64,000 nt of DNA from Takakia lepidozioides (GCA_030704615.1 CM060734.1:45524042-45588041), one strand, 5' to 3'. Counted from the first letter of the stretch, positions 1 through 10,913 are shown. Notes: a model not told the origin generated them from the letters alone. Program-made: numbers and translations.

Positions 1-1143
1 GGCTTCACTACCACACCCATGGTGAGCATATCCTGCTATCATGGTGTTAAAAGACACCACATCTCGTTGAGCAATATTGTTGAAAACTTTATGTGCCTCC
101 TTCATGCTCCCGCATTTTGCATACATGTCGACAAGGGCAGTCTCCAGAATAATATTTGGTGCCAGGCTAGCTTTGCTCATGTCAGCATGGACCTCTACAC
201 CCTTCTCCAGGGCTGCCAGGTTGGCACACGCATCAAGAACGCAAGTAAATGTTACCTTGTCAGGTGCCATCCCACCTGCTATCATTCGGTCATAGACCTC
301 CAGAGCCTCCCTACCACACCCATGCTGAGCATATCCTGCAATCATTGCATTCCATGAGATCACATCTCGTTGTGCCATATTGTTGAACACATGACGCGCA
401 TCTTCCATCTTCCCAAATTTAGCATACATGTTAATAAGGCTGTTCTCTGAGACCACATTTCGGTTAGCCATATTGTCAAACACTTGACGTGCATCCTTTA
501 CACTCCCACATTTGGCATACATGTCAGCAATAGCAGTCTCCAATATGATATCTGGCGCAATGCCACCCTTGATAATCTGAGCATGAACCTCTTTGCCCTT
601 TTCCAGGGCTCCCAGGCTTGCACATGCCTTCACAACACAAGTGTATGTGACCTTGTCAGGCATCACCCCTTCCCGTACCATACGCTCATAGATCTCCAAA
701 GCCTCCCTACCACACCCATGCTTCGCATATCCTGCCACCATTGTGGTCCAGATAATCACATCTCGTTCAGGCATTCTGTCAAACACTTGGCGTGCATCCA
801 CCAAGCTGCCACACTTGGCATACATGTTGACAAGGGTCTTGAGTAGAAAGGTGTTTGGCTTCAATCCACTCTGCATAAGGTGGGCGTGCACCTGCTTCCC
901 AATATCCAGGTCTTTAATTTTAATGCACTCCTGCAAGAGACATATGTACGTATTGGCATCTGCCAAAATGCCTTTTTGGTTCAAATTGTGCACCGCTTCT
1001 TTCAGTTGTCCTTCCTTACATAATGTCCTCACATTCACACAAGTGTTGGGAGAGTTCTTGTTGACTCCCTCTGTTGGTGCAAAAGCACTGGTCATCATGG
1101 ACATGCCTGATTCCAATGAATGTGCCTGCTCCAATCCTGCCAT
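1..1143 (-). CDS. PPR protein (PLS-type), 3' part cut by window edge
   Basis: This is an open minus-strand frame of 381 codons from an ATG at 1143 to the left edge, with an in-frame stop (TAG at 1174-1176) upstream. It encodes successive pentatricopeptide repeats with the usual PLS signatures: repeated MYAKCGS, DARQVFDNM, VISWNAMIAGYAQHGCG and GKEVHAQIIK-like segments. PPR proteins of this class bind organellar RNA, and many specify C-to-U editing sites in mitochondria or plastids. The N-terminus is short and no clear targeting peptide is visible, so an upstream exon is possible. The C-terminal E/DYW part, if present, lies outside the window. Repeat wording is closest to the broken copy at 6.9-7.4 kb, so the two belong to one subfamily. 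Family assignment is secure; the exact start is not. Confidence 0.85.
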   Translation of the reverse strand, partial: MAGLEQAHSLESGMSMMTSAFAPTEGVNKNSPNTCVNVRTLCKEGQLKEAVHNLNQKGILADANTYICLLQECIKIKDLDIGKQVHAHLMQSGLKPNTFLLKTLVNMYAKCGSLVDARQVFDRMPERDVIIWTTMVAGYAKHGCGREALEIYERMVREGVMPDKVTYTCVVKACASLGALEKGKEVHAQIIKGGIAPDIILETAIADMYAKCGSVKDARQVFDNMANRNVVSENSLINMYAKFGKMEDARHVFNNMAQRDVISWNAMIAGYAQHGCGREALEVYDRMIAGGMAPDKVTFTCVLDACANLAALEKGVEVHADMSKASLAPNIILETALVDMYAKCGSMKEAHKVFNNIAQRDVVSFNTMIAGYAHHGCGSEA

Positions 1144-1339
1144 CCTGCATGTCTCAAAAGTCTTAGGTACAAACTATGAGTCCGAATTCAAGTAATATAT
1201 CTGAAAACCCCTATACAATTTAAAGAAAGATCTCTCATGAGGAGAAGCTTGTTTCCACATATGAACAGGGTTCACACACTCACAGAAATAATCTACAATG
1301 AGAATAATTTGTACTGCTATCTGCTTGACCTGAAACCCT

Positions 1340-1816
1340 GCATCATCATCAAAGCAATACCAGTTGTATTCTCCACCTGGAGCTCCATGGTGTACACCCA
1401 CATTAGAAATAGATTGTGCTCGACCTGGTATCATGGCAGACAGCTCTGCTTTCACCCAAGAAGGGTTTGACCAACCGTCAATCCAAAGGACCTCCTTCGT
1501 GCGCTTATGTCTGAAGTCTGGCGATCTTGGACTTTTCTGAGAAAAGCCACAACTATGCAGCTGAGCAGCCACACCTTCAACCACAGTCTCACTTGACCAG
1601 GCTATGATATGAACCACCTTAGCTGCCTTCAGCTAAATTGTCATTCATCTAAGCAACCGAAGATTCAAATCAGTCCGCAAAAGCACGCAAGATTCAGTCA
1701 CTGTCAAACTCTTTTGCGTCATAATGATTGCCACACCTTATCAAACCTGTTGTCCCACCACTGTGAAGGATTTGAGAAGAACTCCCGCCAGAGCTGTTGA
1801 TTGGTCGTTCTTTGGC
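1340..1816 (-). CDS. PDF-motif exons (OSB-like), partial gene
   Basis: Two minus-strand exons together encode the PDF motif found in plant organellar single-stranded DNA-binding (OSB) proteins. Exon a (1816-1737, preceded by an acceptor tgcatgcag) reads LWREFF..PSQWWDNRFDK and ends at a GT donor. A 200-bp intron follows (1736-1537). Exon b starts at 1536 with KSPRSPDFRHK and continues EVLWIDGWSNPSWVKAEL. Phases match (0/0). In OSB proteins this motif follows an OB-fold; no OB-fold exon is seen upstream, where a LINE begins at about 1927, possibly within an intron. The frame of exon b later runs into the stop at 1174-1176, directly upstream of the PPR gene and in the same frame. Whether this is a separate gene, a remnant, or a 5' part of the PPR transcript cannot be told from sequence. 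Confidence 0.6.
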
Positions 1817-2357
1817 CTGCATGCAAATACAATACACAGAGATCTTTAGCAGCTATTAATTTACCAAGTCTTCTTAAAAACTGCTGGCACAAGGCAATTT
1901 AATCTCTCTCTCTCTCTCTCTCTCCCCCTATTCTCCCTGTCCTCTAGGAAGCCTATTGCCATTGGGTGGACTTGATACGGGAGTACATTAATGTCTCTGT
2001 GACTAAATGCCGGCCTTGTGACCTCGTGTCCTTGTTTGTTTCGACCTGAAGCGCTTTGCTCCAGGTAAGGTAGTGCATTGGATTTAGTTGGAAAGCTTGG
2101 GGCCTTTCCCTCTTTAGAATATGCCTACACGGGCCATTCCCTGCAACTCCCTGGAGTGTGATCTCTGAATGGTAACAAGCGGACCCCTACCGCTTGGGGG
2201 CAGCCCCTCCGCCCAATTTGGGCAGTCGTATGCTCTGTATAGCATACTCGGCACTTGGGGCTCGGGTTGGTTCCTGTGCTTAAATTTATAGCCTGCGAGA
2301 TCAATCAATATTTTAGCTCCTATCAACATCAACACTCCCCAGGGTGATTCCTGGGAA

Positions 2358-3190
2358 TTGGTTACTTATGCCAAATCTAGGGCTTCATGTGTAGTTTTTG
2401 GGGTGAATCCCAGGATGGACGATGTGTCCTTTAAAACTACATGCTCTAGCTTAGGCTTGGATTTCTTGGCTAATGGTTCCATCTCGAGACTTGATAACAG
2501 GGGTACGTTGAAGGTTGCAATGTCCAAAAGTGCTTCTAATAGAGTCCCACATCAATTCAATCTCAAAGAAGTTCGTCCCTTGACTGGCTGGAGAGCGGTC
2601 TTAGACATTGGTGATTCAATGGGGCGCTCTAGGAAGACAACCAAGGGCAAGGACTTCAACTTGAGAGTTTCTAATCGGTTTGATGCTCTGGATGAGGTTG
2701 AATCCAAACAGCCAGAAGGACAAGATGCCCCTAAGTGTACAGAACCTGAACGTCCTGAATCTGAAGGATTTGGTACTCTGAATGGTTTACCAATCCTCAA
2801 GGTTTACACAAGACGAACAAATTCTATACATGGGGTAATTGTCCCCAAGCCGTCAGATGGACAATCTGTCCCTAAGTGTGCAGAGCCTGAACGTCGTGTA
2901 ACTGAAGGATTTGGTACTGTAAATGGTTTACCAATCCTCAAAGTCTACACAAGACGAGCAAAATCTATACACGGGGTAATTGTCCCCAAGCAGTCTGACG
3001 GACAATATGCCCCTAAGTGTGCGGAGCCTGTGCGTCGTGTAACTGAAGGATTTGGTACCCTGAATGGTTTACCAATTCTCAAAGTCTACACAAGACGAGC
3101 AAAATCTACACATGGGGTAGCTGTCCAACCTTTGCAGAACGGTTCCCGTCCAGGAGCAATCAAAAGCTACCTAGACGACAAACAATTCAC
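2358..3190 (+). pseudogene. LINE ORF1-like region with three 47-aa tandem repeats
   Basis: An open frame upstream of the endonuclease. It has no recognisable zinc knuckle. Its clear feature is three tandem 141-bp units (2718-2858, 2859-2999, 3000 to about 3131), each reading PKC.EPER..EGFGTLNGLP then LKVYTRR. The units are nearly identical, so they arose by recent duplication. The frame stays open to 3479, but past 3191 the endonuclease is coded in the next frame, so the tail is probably noncoding overlap. By position it would be the nucleic-acid-binding ORF1 product of the LINE, but this is not shown by any motif. The first ATG is at 2358; the true start is uncertain. Confidence 0.5.
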
Positions 3191-3586
3191 ATGCAAAGGG
3201 CTGGCTTGCGGCTGGCCACTTTCAACTTCTCAGGGCTTACTAACCAAAGGAAACAACTCGAAGTGGGACAAGTCCTTCGGACTAATGATATTCATATCTG
3301 TGCTGGGCAAGAAACATGGGAAACGTCGGATAAACTGGTTGGAGATGTCAATGGTTATAAATGGGCAGGTAGGATGTGTACTCTCAAGGCAGCCTCTGCC
3401 AAACGCGGTCAAAAAGGGGTTGGATTCTTTGTCCGTGATTTCTTGTTTGATAATTGTGAAATTATCAACAAGGGTTTGAGGTACGAGCATAGTATCTGGC
3501 TAAAACTGAATCTGAAGGGCGGCATGAGTACGAAGGACCTCTTTGTGGGTTGTGTTTACATGCCCACAGAGGGGACCCTCCCATGA
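3191..3586 (+). pseudogene. LINE endonuclease domain, N-terminal half only
   Basis: Reads RLATFNFSGLT near the start and then AGQETWE and VGFFVRD, matching the first half of the exonuclease-endonuclease-phosphatase fold used by LINEs to nick target DNA. The catalytic N (TFN) and E (QETW) are present. The domain then stops after GCVYMPTEG, where a deletion joins the sequence to reverse transcriptase in another frame. The C-terminal catalytic D and H (SDH-type motif) are absent, so this copy cannot make a working endonuclease. Confidence 0.7.
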
Positions 3587-5586
3587 TAGAGGCCCTAGTT
3601 CTCCTCTTTAACCTTATCTGGAAGACTGAAATGATCCCCTTTCACTGGCGACAGGGGGTCATTGTCAATCTATACAAGAAGGGTGACAGAGAAGAACCGG
3701 GGAACTACCGTGGCATCACGCTCCTCAATGCTGTTGGCAAGACATTCTGCAGAGTTATAAGTACTCGTCTCGAGGTTGATCTGCAGTCTAGAGGTTGTTT
3801 CCACGAAGGCCAAGCTGGCTTTCGGCGAAACAGGGGCTGTGTGGATCATATCTTCACTCTAAGCCAGATTATCCAGGGAAGGAAAAAAGAAGGGAAACCC
3901 ACTTATGTTTTTTTCCTGGATGTCAAAAAGGCTTATGACACAGTGTGGAGAGATGGCCTATGGTTCCGCCTCTGGTCTTGTGGGATCAAGGGAAAGATGT
4001 GGAGAGTTGTCCACAACTTGTATGCTCACACCAAAAGCTGTGTCACTGTTAACGGACAGAAGTCCAACTTCTTTGACATAGACCAAGGTGTAGCTCAAGG
4101 ATGTACTCTCTCCCCTCTGCTCTTCAATGTTTTTATCAATCAACTCCTCGAGGATGTGGAAAGTGAGGGATTTGGGTTAAGGGTGGGTGATACCACCATA
4201 CCAGCCCTTATGTTTGCGGATGACTTCGCAGGCATAGGGGAGACTCCAACCAATCTCCAGGAGTTGATTGATTGCGCGAAGAGATACTTTGATCTTTGGG
4301 GGCTAGAGGCTAATGTCAGCAAATGTGCAGTGGTAGCATTCAATGACAGAGGAGAGGGAGGAAGTGATCTTAAGTGGCAGTGGGGTAGCCAAGAGATCCC
4401 GGTCCTCCCTTCCTACACTTACCTGGGCGTTGAATTTTCCTCCAATTGTAATTGGGATGCACATATCCGGAAAGTTGTTCAAACTGGCAAGGGCAAAGCT
4501 CTGGGGCTCACTAAATTTTTCCACTGCAGAGGGGTCAACTCTGAGGTTAAGAAAACCATGCTTTGCCGCGTTATTAGACCTGCCTTGGAGTACGGATCTG
4601 CTATATGGGTTGATAACTCCAACCAGGCTAAGTCTCTAGAATCCATTCAAGTGGGGGTGCTTAAGGAGTGTATGTCAGCATGCTCCAAAACAGCCAATGT
4701 GGCTGTTCGGGGTGAGTTTGGCATTCCATCCTTAAGCTCCCGACGAGATGAATTCAAGGTCAGATGGTGGGGTCAGCTGCAACATATGCCCAACACCAGA
4801 TATCCTAAGTTAATCGACTCTATATCTTGGAAACAGGACCGCCCTGTCAAACAGGCTAAGTCCTGGCAGAAGAGAGTAGAAGAGATTCTCAAGGTCCTGG
4901 ACCTGGATCCGCAAGTCTTGACCCTGCTGGATAAATCTGATTTAGAGGCTGTAGTGTCTGATGCCATGTCTGTTGCCATGAGATTGTCTGATGAAAATGA
5001 AGTTAGGCAGAAAACCTCCCTGAACTTGTTTCCAGTCAGTGACATGGGGGAGGAAATCTTGGATGACCTCAAGGGTCTACCCACTCTCGGCACTAGACTG
5101 AAATTTAAACTCAGGGCAGGAAGCCTACCTTTGAACAGCAAACAGAAGCTGAGAGGAAAGGGAGAGTGCAATTGCCCATTGTGTGGGCAATCTGAAGACA
5201 GTATTCATTTTCTGATACACTGTCCGGGGTTCTCTCACCAAAGAGACGCTCTCTTCAACTCTATCAAGGGAATTGTGCCTGTACCCCTGTTTACCAACTT
5301 TGAAAGTCTCGAGGCTGAGCCAAAAGCCCAGGCCCTCCTGAGGCCTAGTTTTTGGGCAAATCACACACAGCAGATTGATGCTTGTGTGAAGGGATTTCTA
5401 GAGGATATCTGGAGAACCCGGATTAATTCTTTATATGAAGGTAAGTCTTACTACCAAACCCGCTCAAACTGGGCGCGGGGTCAATGGCCACAAGGCTACG
5501 ACAAACAACGTCTTGTGAGTACAATCTCTCTCTCCCTACCCTTTCTTAACTACAGTAAGACCCCTACCCTTTCTCAACTGCAGTGA
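3586..5586 (+). pseudogene. LINE reverse transcriptase and C-terminal zinc-knuckle region
   Basis: A long intact frame encoding a reverse transcriptase: NLYKKGDREEPGNYRGITLL at the start, FLDVKKAYD (first catalytic D), GVAQGCTLSPLLF, then MFADDFAG as the catalytic box (FADD rather than the commoner YADD). The C-terminal region carries CPLCGQSED...H....C, a zinc-knuckle seen in many LINE ORF2 proteins. The RT N-terminal residues before about 3575 are lost with the endonuclease end. The frame runs past the element end (5524) into flanking TC-rich DNA, so the last 20 or so codons are not part of the original protein. The frame is well preserved and therefore young, yet the element is non-autonomous because of the deletion. 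Confidence 0.8.
5460..5524 (+). repeat. LINE 3' module, copy 1
   Basis: The segment from CCGCTCAAACTGGGCG to the terminal GAGTACAA recurs almost unchanged at about 58680-58744, 19842-19906 and 19934-19998, each time followed by TC-rich sequence. In this copy the DNA just upstream (about 35 bp present in the 58-kb copy) is missing, so the module begins at the same base as in the two short copies. Confidence 0.7.
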
Positions 5587-5589
5587 GAC

Positions 5590-6650
5590 TGGCAGTGCCA
5601 TCTCAATTGGGGGCAAGGGCAGAAGAGGTGGATTCAGCATTGCGTGATCCCAACTCCAGCCCTTACATCAAGACTCAATTCCCTAAAACTCGAATAACGT
5701 TGGCTGTGCGCGAACACTTTGGCGTGTGCAGACTGAGATTACAGAACCTGATGACAGAAAGGTTTCATATCCCGAGGGACTATGCCCTCAAGGATGCGTC
5801 ATAGCGTTCGCAGGTTAAGTACGTCTCTGTCTGTCATATATGCATCCCTCTGTTGGTCAACATTGCATCAGAGGACCACATCAATGTGTATCTCATGTCT
5901 GGTAATCGGCCCCTACATTCGAGCTCGTAATTGCACCTCCTTGAATTTTGCAGCAGCAGTCCCGCAATGTCATAATTCTCACGTATTTCACAAAAGAAAA
6001 GTTTATAGGATAGTGGCTATGGCCACAATGTAAAGAAGCACCTCTCTCTCATGGCATTTAAGCAAAGAGGATAGACGCAATGTCTATATTGAAGGAGAGG
6101 ACAACTTTCTGCTAGCATGGGTCCAGGATAGCTCCTACGCAGCCAGTTTAGACACCAAGTGCGAAAAGTGCTCACTTACCTATCGTAGCTTCCTTGGATA
6201 TCCCTGGAGGGTGAGGCCCCAGAGCCATCACTCGCAAGGGTTTGGTGCCCGGCATTGCCAACCTGGGTACCCATCTCAGCTCCACAGCCTGGCTGCTGCA
6301 AGATGTGAGACTTTCCGCATATTCGCACGAAGAGTAAAGGAACGTCGGTGTGGCCTCTCTCTCGATGAGGAGCGGGGAACGAGCTGCCATCGCTGTGTAT
6401 TTGAATCCAGAGGGACACAAGAAGGAATCAAGACCTTCATCTTCTTCATTGCAATAGTCTTTGGAAGAAACGACAACCCAAGTCTATCTCTCTTATTTAG
6501 CCTAATGTCTAAGTTTACCACTTCAACGCGAGCCCAATTTTTTTGGAATTTGAGTAACTAACTTGCAGCAGTCAACACATCTGCATAGATTTGACATTTC
6601 AGATTTCGTGCTTCAGAGCAACTACCTTATTATTAGTGCGTTCTTCAATC
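5590..6650. other. Intergenic, no supported gene
   Basis: Short overlapping open frames only, none with a recognisable domain or splice structure. Nothing else stands out. Confidence 0.5.
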
Positions 6651-6654
6651 TAAG

Positions 6655-7376
6655 TTGCAGGCTGAAAAGATGAACAGGAGCCATGGCAGCGCATACAGTA
6701 AGCAGGGTGGGAACATACATCCCTCTTCCGCAAGGCACCTTATTTACGCATGGTGGGTGCGCTCACAAGCCTCCTCAAGGCGACTACATGCTGTTTGCAA
6801 GCCTGGCCATGGGCTGAACGCTCCACCAAAATGTGGGCAGTACACTCTGTGCGCGTCTGTGTAGTAGCCGAATTGCAGTGAGAATTGTTTCACGAGATGT
6901 GCTTACATGGAATATAATTATGGCAGGATATGCCAAGTATGAGTGTGGTAGGGAGGCCTTTCAGATCTATGAGCAAATGATACAGGAAGGGGCTGCACCC
7001 AACAGAGTCACATTCATTTGCATTCTTAAGGCATGTGCCACTCGCAGCCCTGGAAAAGGGTAAAGCGATCCATGCTGACATCATCAGAGCTGGAATCGTG
7101 TCAGATATCATTCTGGAGACTGCCCTGGTGAACATGTATGCCAAATGCGGGAGCATGAAGGATGCGCGTCAAGTGTTTGACAATATGGTGCAACGAGCTT
7201 GGAACACTATGGTTGCAGGATATGCTCAGCATGGGTGTGGTAGGGAAGCTCTCCAGATGTATGAGAAAATGCTACAGGAAGGGGTGATGACCACAAAAGT
7301 CACGTTCCTTTGTGTTCTCAAGGCATGTGCCAGTGTAGGAATCCTTTTCCAAAGAGGTCCATTCTGTGCTCATTAA
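6655..7376 (+). pseudogene. Broken PPR gene copy
   Basis: Pentatricopeptide repeat sequence spread over two frames: one reads VSRDVLTWNIIMAGYAKYEC and ILKACATRS, the next reads AIHADIIRAGI, LVNMYAKCGSMKDARQVFD and MVAGYAQHGCGREALQ. A frameshift near 7040-7060 and loss of the segment between VFDNMVQ and WNTMVAG, plus an early stop, show that it is not functional. It is closest in wording to the PPR gene at the left edge (shared GYA.HGCGREAL.IYE.M and KACAS), so it is probably a degraded duplicate. No E or DYW region follows. Confidence 0.75.
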
Positions 7377-7544
7377 AGCTGGATTTGCACCAGAGATCAA
7401 GTTGGAGATATTGGGCCCTATGCTGGAGCGTTTGTCATTACATTACACCAAGAACATGCTTTCCATCTCCATCAACAATATTCGTTGATTAATAGTTGCA
7501 TATTTAATCATGTGATGTTGACGCTTGTAGCAATCACTAATATG

Positions 7545-7705
7545 TGAAACCAGACACAATTCATTTTGTTTCGCCCACAAAAGCGTGGGTAACGACCTAT
7601 GCAATAAGCACGTAACAATTCGGTAGCGAAGTAAAACAACCTCACGTCGTCCCTTATGCAAAACCAAACACAACTCATTTTGTTTCGCCCACGAAACCAT
7701 TGGAT
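7545..7705. repeat. Tandem direct repeat next to the MULE
   Basis: A sequence near ACACAATTCATTTTGTTTCG followed by CCCACAAAA occurs at about 7553-7585 and again, slightly changed, at about 7668-7700, roughly 115 bp apart. Further fragments of GCGAAAC and GATACCTT recur to 7810. No coding potential. Confidence 0.5.
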
Positions 7706-7870
7706 AATGACCTACACAACGATACCTTGAAATTTCATTGGCGAAACTGATACCTTGATTTATTTTGCTCGTAAAACCCGATACCTTACTTATTTAGCTG
7801 GCGAAACCCGTAGTTTGCCTCATTATATTTAAATTGTTCATTTATTGTTTGATATCTGTGTGTTTGAGAT

Positions 7871-8065
7871 GCCTCTCATTTTACAATAATTGGGACGTTA
7901 TGGCGCACGCGCGAGCTGACCGGTGGGCCCCGCGCACGGACGCCCGGCTCCCCCAACCCGGACCCCCCGCCGCTGCGCGCGGTCACCCACCTGCTGCCGC
8001 GGCCCCACCAGTCGCGGCAGCCCCGCCCGCGCTCTGGCGCGGCCCCAGTCCGCCCGCCAGTCCGC
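7871..8065 (+). repeat. MULE left terminal inverted repeat
   Basis: GC-rich after the first 35 bp. It contains an ATG at 7900 that opens a frame beginning MAHARAD, matching the start codon used by the right-end ORF. Just inside it (8046-8160) the short motif AGTCCGC or close variants recurs about eight times. Confidence 0.85.
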
Positions 8066-8300
8066 TGCCCGTGAGTCCAGTTCCCCTCAGTCCGCCAAAT
8101 CGCCAGTCTGCCGGCTAGTCCACCCAATAATGTGCCCGTCAGTCCGCCGCCCATGAGTCCGCTTTCCTCCAATCCACTGATGATGCCGCATCTGGACCGT
8201 CCGTTCGAAAATGCCATCTGAGCCCTCCATTTTTAGGGCATGAATTGAAACCTTATCCCTGTCACTTGCCAGCAGCCGCGAACGTGCGCACTAATGCTCA

Positions 8301-9720
8301 TTGCATGTTGTCCATCGTGTCCAGTGTACTGCGGCGCATTTCTTGCAGGTTCTGAAGCGTATCCTCTGTACTGTAGAGGGCATGGACGTGGAAGCAGAAG
8401 GTGATGATATACTAAAAACGGGATGCTGGATTATACGGCCTCTTCGACAAAGTTTGCAAACACCCAAACCAGGACCCTTCAACAGGAAGGACCTCCAATG
8501 GAAGAGAGACACGCTTGGTTATATGGGTGCCAGACAGAATGTTCTAAAGGCCTGCATACCGTGGGATAGAGTTGATGACTTTATCCTTGGAAAGGAGAGT
8601 TTGGTGGACTACCCCACTCAGTTTCGGGTGAATGTCCATACTAAAGTGCAACCCAGTATGCTAAAAGAGCCAAGAGCCAATAGTTCTCTAAACAGTATCA
8701 TGTGTGCTCCATCCTCATCGTCCTTTTGTAGTCTGATTGCATGTCTGTTGCCATTTTTCGTACCCACATTCTGTGATTTCATGCTTCCAGAAGTCGATGG
8801 ATATCCATTGTGATTTTTATGTCCAGGTATCAATGCTGTTATGGTCCTAATGACAAGCGCACCAACAATGCGATAGTGGAGGATCCGAAACTGAAACGTG
8901 GAGGACCTCTTCTGGGTGCTGTAACATCTCACCATCATAAAGGCCCAAGGATAAAGAAGTCGGAATATGGAGAGTCTTACAAGCGTGGTTGTCAGTGCTG
9001 TTTCAAGGTCTAGCAATGCTATCTCGCCCCCGACATTTGTGTCCTCACGTACTACAACAATATGGAGCATACGCGAAAAGGAACCCCTGTCATGGGAAGT
9101 CCGTTGAGTTGAGGAACACTCGCCACGCCTACGCACCACACATTAGCGAGGAATTGAAAGCATGGGTCATGGAGTGTCTGTGCCGAGGCCTGTCAGTCAC
9201 CTAAATCATGATAGAACATAAAGAGCACGTCATGAACAACACCGGGTTGGGGGATGCATGGACACGAGACGATTTTTTACTAGAGCTGGATGTGCGCAAC
9301 CTGGCCGAGAAACGGGCGTGACAAACGTTCAAAAAACATGCCAACGATGCAGAGAGTGTCCGCATGTGGAAAGACCAGAACCCGAAATCGGTCTTCTTCT
9401 ATCAAGAGGAAAAATTGACGCCAACATTCAAGCACTACGATGGCGACTTAACATTCACAATCGGCATACAGACTGAGTGGTAAAAGAAGCGAATGCTTCA
9501 ATTAGGCCATGTCCGTATCGTTGCATGCGATGCAACCTTCGGGACAAATCACCACAAGGTACTTTTCATCCCTTTCACAATTTATCCACTTGCAGAAGTA
9601 GTGGATGTATCTGACATTCTGCATTTGAACAGTTCCCATTGTACACGTTGATGGTCTTCGACGAGTGGCTTAACGGTATACCAGTTGCGTACATCAGAGG
9701 GCAGCTACCGTGTAAGCAGC
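8301..9720 (+). pseudogene. Decayed MULE transposase
   Basis: Scattered frames keep recognisable pieces of a Mutator-type transposase. Around 8300-9010 is an N-terminal DNA-binding-like part ending ESYKRGCQCCF. Around 9060-9200 is YAPHISEELKAWV. At about 9500-9560 is the catalytic-core segment VRIVACDATFGTN, ending at a GT donor (HHK then gtactttt). It resumes after an acceptor near 9632 with QFPLYTLMVFDEWLNG and IPVAYIRGQLP. The DATFGTN aspartate is the first of the DDE residues. In-frame stops (for example after LAEKRA and at QTEW) and loss of the downstream catalytic D and E show that it is dead. Small introns may have been present originally. Family call rests on the core motif and on the surrounding TIR/TSD. 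Confidence 0.7.
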
Positions 9721-9740
9721 TCACGCTTAAAGTGGAAAAC

Positions 9741-9787
9741 GTGAGCAGAATCCCTAAAGTGTGAGCAGATTTCAAGCGTGAGCAGAT
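9741..9787 (+). repeat. Triple GTGAGCAGA motif
   Basis: GTGAGCAGA occurs three times within about 50 bp here. It recurs around 11.93-11.98 kb in hairpin form. It lies where the transposase reading frame breaks off. Confidence 0.55.
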
Positions 9788-9942
9788 TAGTGAATGGGAG
9801 CCTACAACCGAGGGAAGAAGAAGGCCTATTGCCGTGGACAAAAACTACAATGCACGGACGCATGCACACCCCATCCGACAGGACAATCCAAGCTTCATGA
9901 CGACCATATGGTACGAATGTGCGATGAAAAAGCCGACGGATG

Positions 9943-10022
9943 AATGGTTCCAGGATGAATGAAAAGTGGAAAGGATGAATGGTGGATGACTGTTGGATGA
10001 GAAATGAGTGAAATGGATGAAC
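9943..10022 (+). repeat. GGATGAATG-type short repeats
   Basis: Several imperfect copies of GGATGAATGG or TGGATGA. The reverse complement (CATTCATCC) is repeated at about 11775-11830, on the far side of the palindrome array. Confidence 0.5.
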
Positions 10023-10335
10023 CATGACTTCGTTTTTGTTTCACGCGGAGCAATTGCATCTCGAGTGTGTTCTGAATTTCAGATTTGTCGGCTGATCCTG
10101 GCAGTACTTACTTTGAGGGAACTTGAAGGAAACTGCTGAAGTTACAAGGCAATTACATACAGGAGTAAATTTGAGTTACCTATGGACTCTTCTGATGGGG
10201 GTGGGGCTGCAAAGGAGGGAGGAGGATAGAACATGAGAAGTGGAGGACAAAACAAAAATCGCAGAAAAATTCCTCCAAAAACAATGAACCCAAAAAATTG
10301 AGCCCAAAAAAACTTTGAAGGCGGTGTGTGTCCAA

Positions 10336-10857
10336 GTGTTGTCAACGACATCTTAATTCCCACCTCCTGTTGCCACAAACATTTCATGGAAAATCCCAAA
10401 CAACTAGAAAATTTGAATCCAACAAAACTACAAAGCTGACACATGTGCAGGTCGCGGCGATTAAGGTGTCGTCAACGACATCTTAAATCCCACTAGCTGC
10501 TGCCACATGTCTTTTCAGATTATGGCCCAAAAATGGAATAAACAGAAATCCAACAAAACTTTGAAGGCAGTGCGTGTGCAAGTCGGGGCGATTAAGGTGT
10601 CGTCAACGACATCTTAATTCCCACAACTTGTTGCGATATGACAGTTCATGGAAAAACCCAAAAAACCAGAAAAAAATGAATCTAGAAAAGCTTTGAAGGC
10701 GGTGCGTGTATAGGGGGGATTAAGGTGTCGTCAACGACATCTTAATTCCAACAACCTCAACAGAATTTTCAAGGCGGTGCGTGTGCAGGTTGGAGGGATT
10801 AAGGTGTCGTCAACGACATCTTAATTCCCAGCAAGTTTTCAAAAAACCAAAAAAAAC

Positions 10858-10913
<56 letters not shown>

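Larger units (their letters stand above)
1927..5524 (+). mobile_element. LINE copy A, internally deleted, between TC-rich repeats
   Basis: A non-LTR retrotransposon with an ORF1-like region, the N-terminal half of an apurinic-type endonuclease, a reverse transcriptase and a C-terminal zinc-knuckle region. The end of the endonuclease and the start of the RT are missing: the frames collide near 3570, where a deletion fused them out of frame. The element ends in a conserved 3' module (about 5460-5524) finishing GAGTACAA, with no poly-A. Both flanks hold TCTCTCTCTCCC (1915-1926 and 5525-5536), a candidate 12-bp target duplication, although simple sequence makes this weak by itself. A second copy of the family lies at 57.9 kb. 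The 5' boundary is inferred from the repeat. Confidence 0.75.

Noticed and set aside
7834-8156. Proline-rich open frames in the left TIR
   Set aside because: GC-rich TIR sequence stays open in several frames at once on both strands; no extension into coding sequence on this side.
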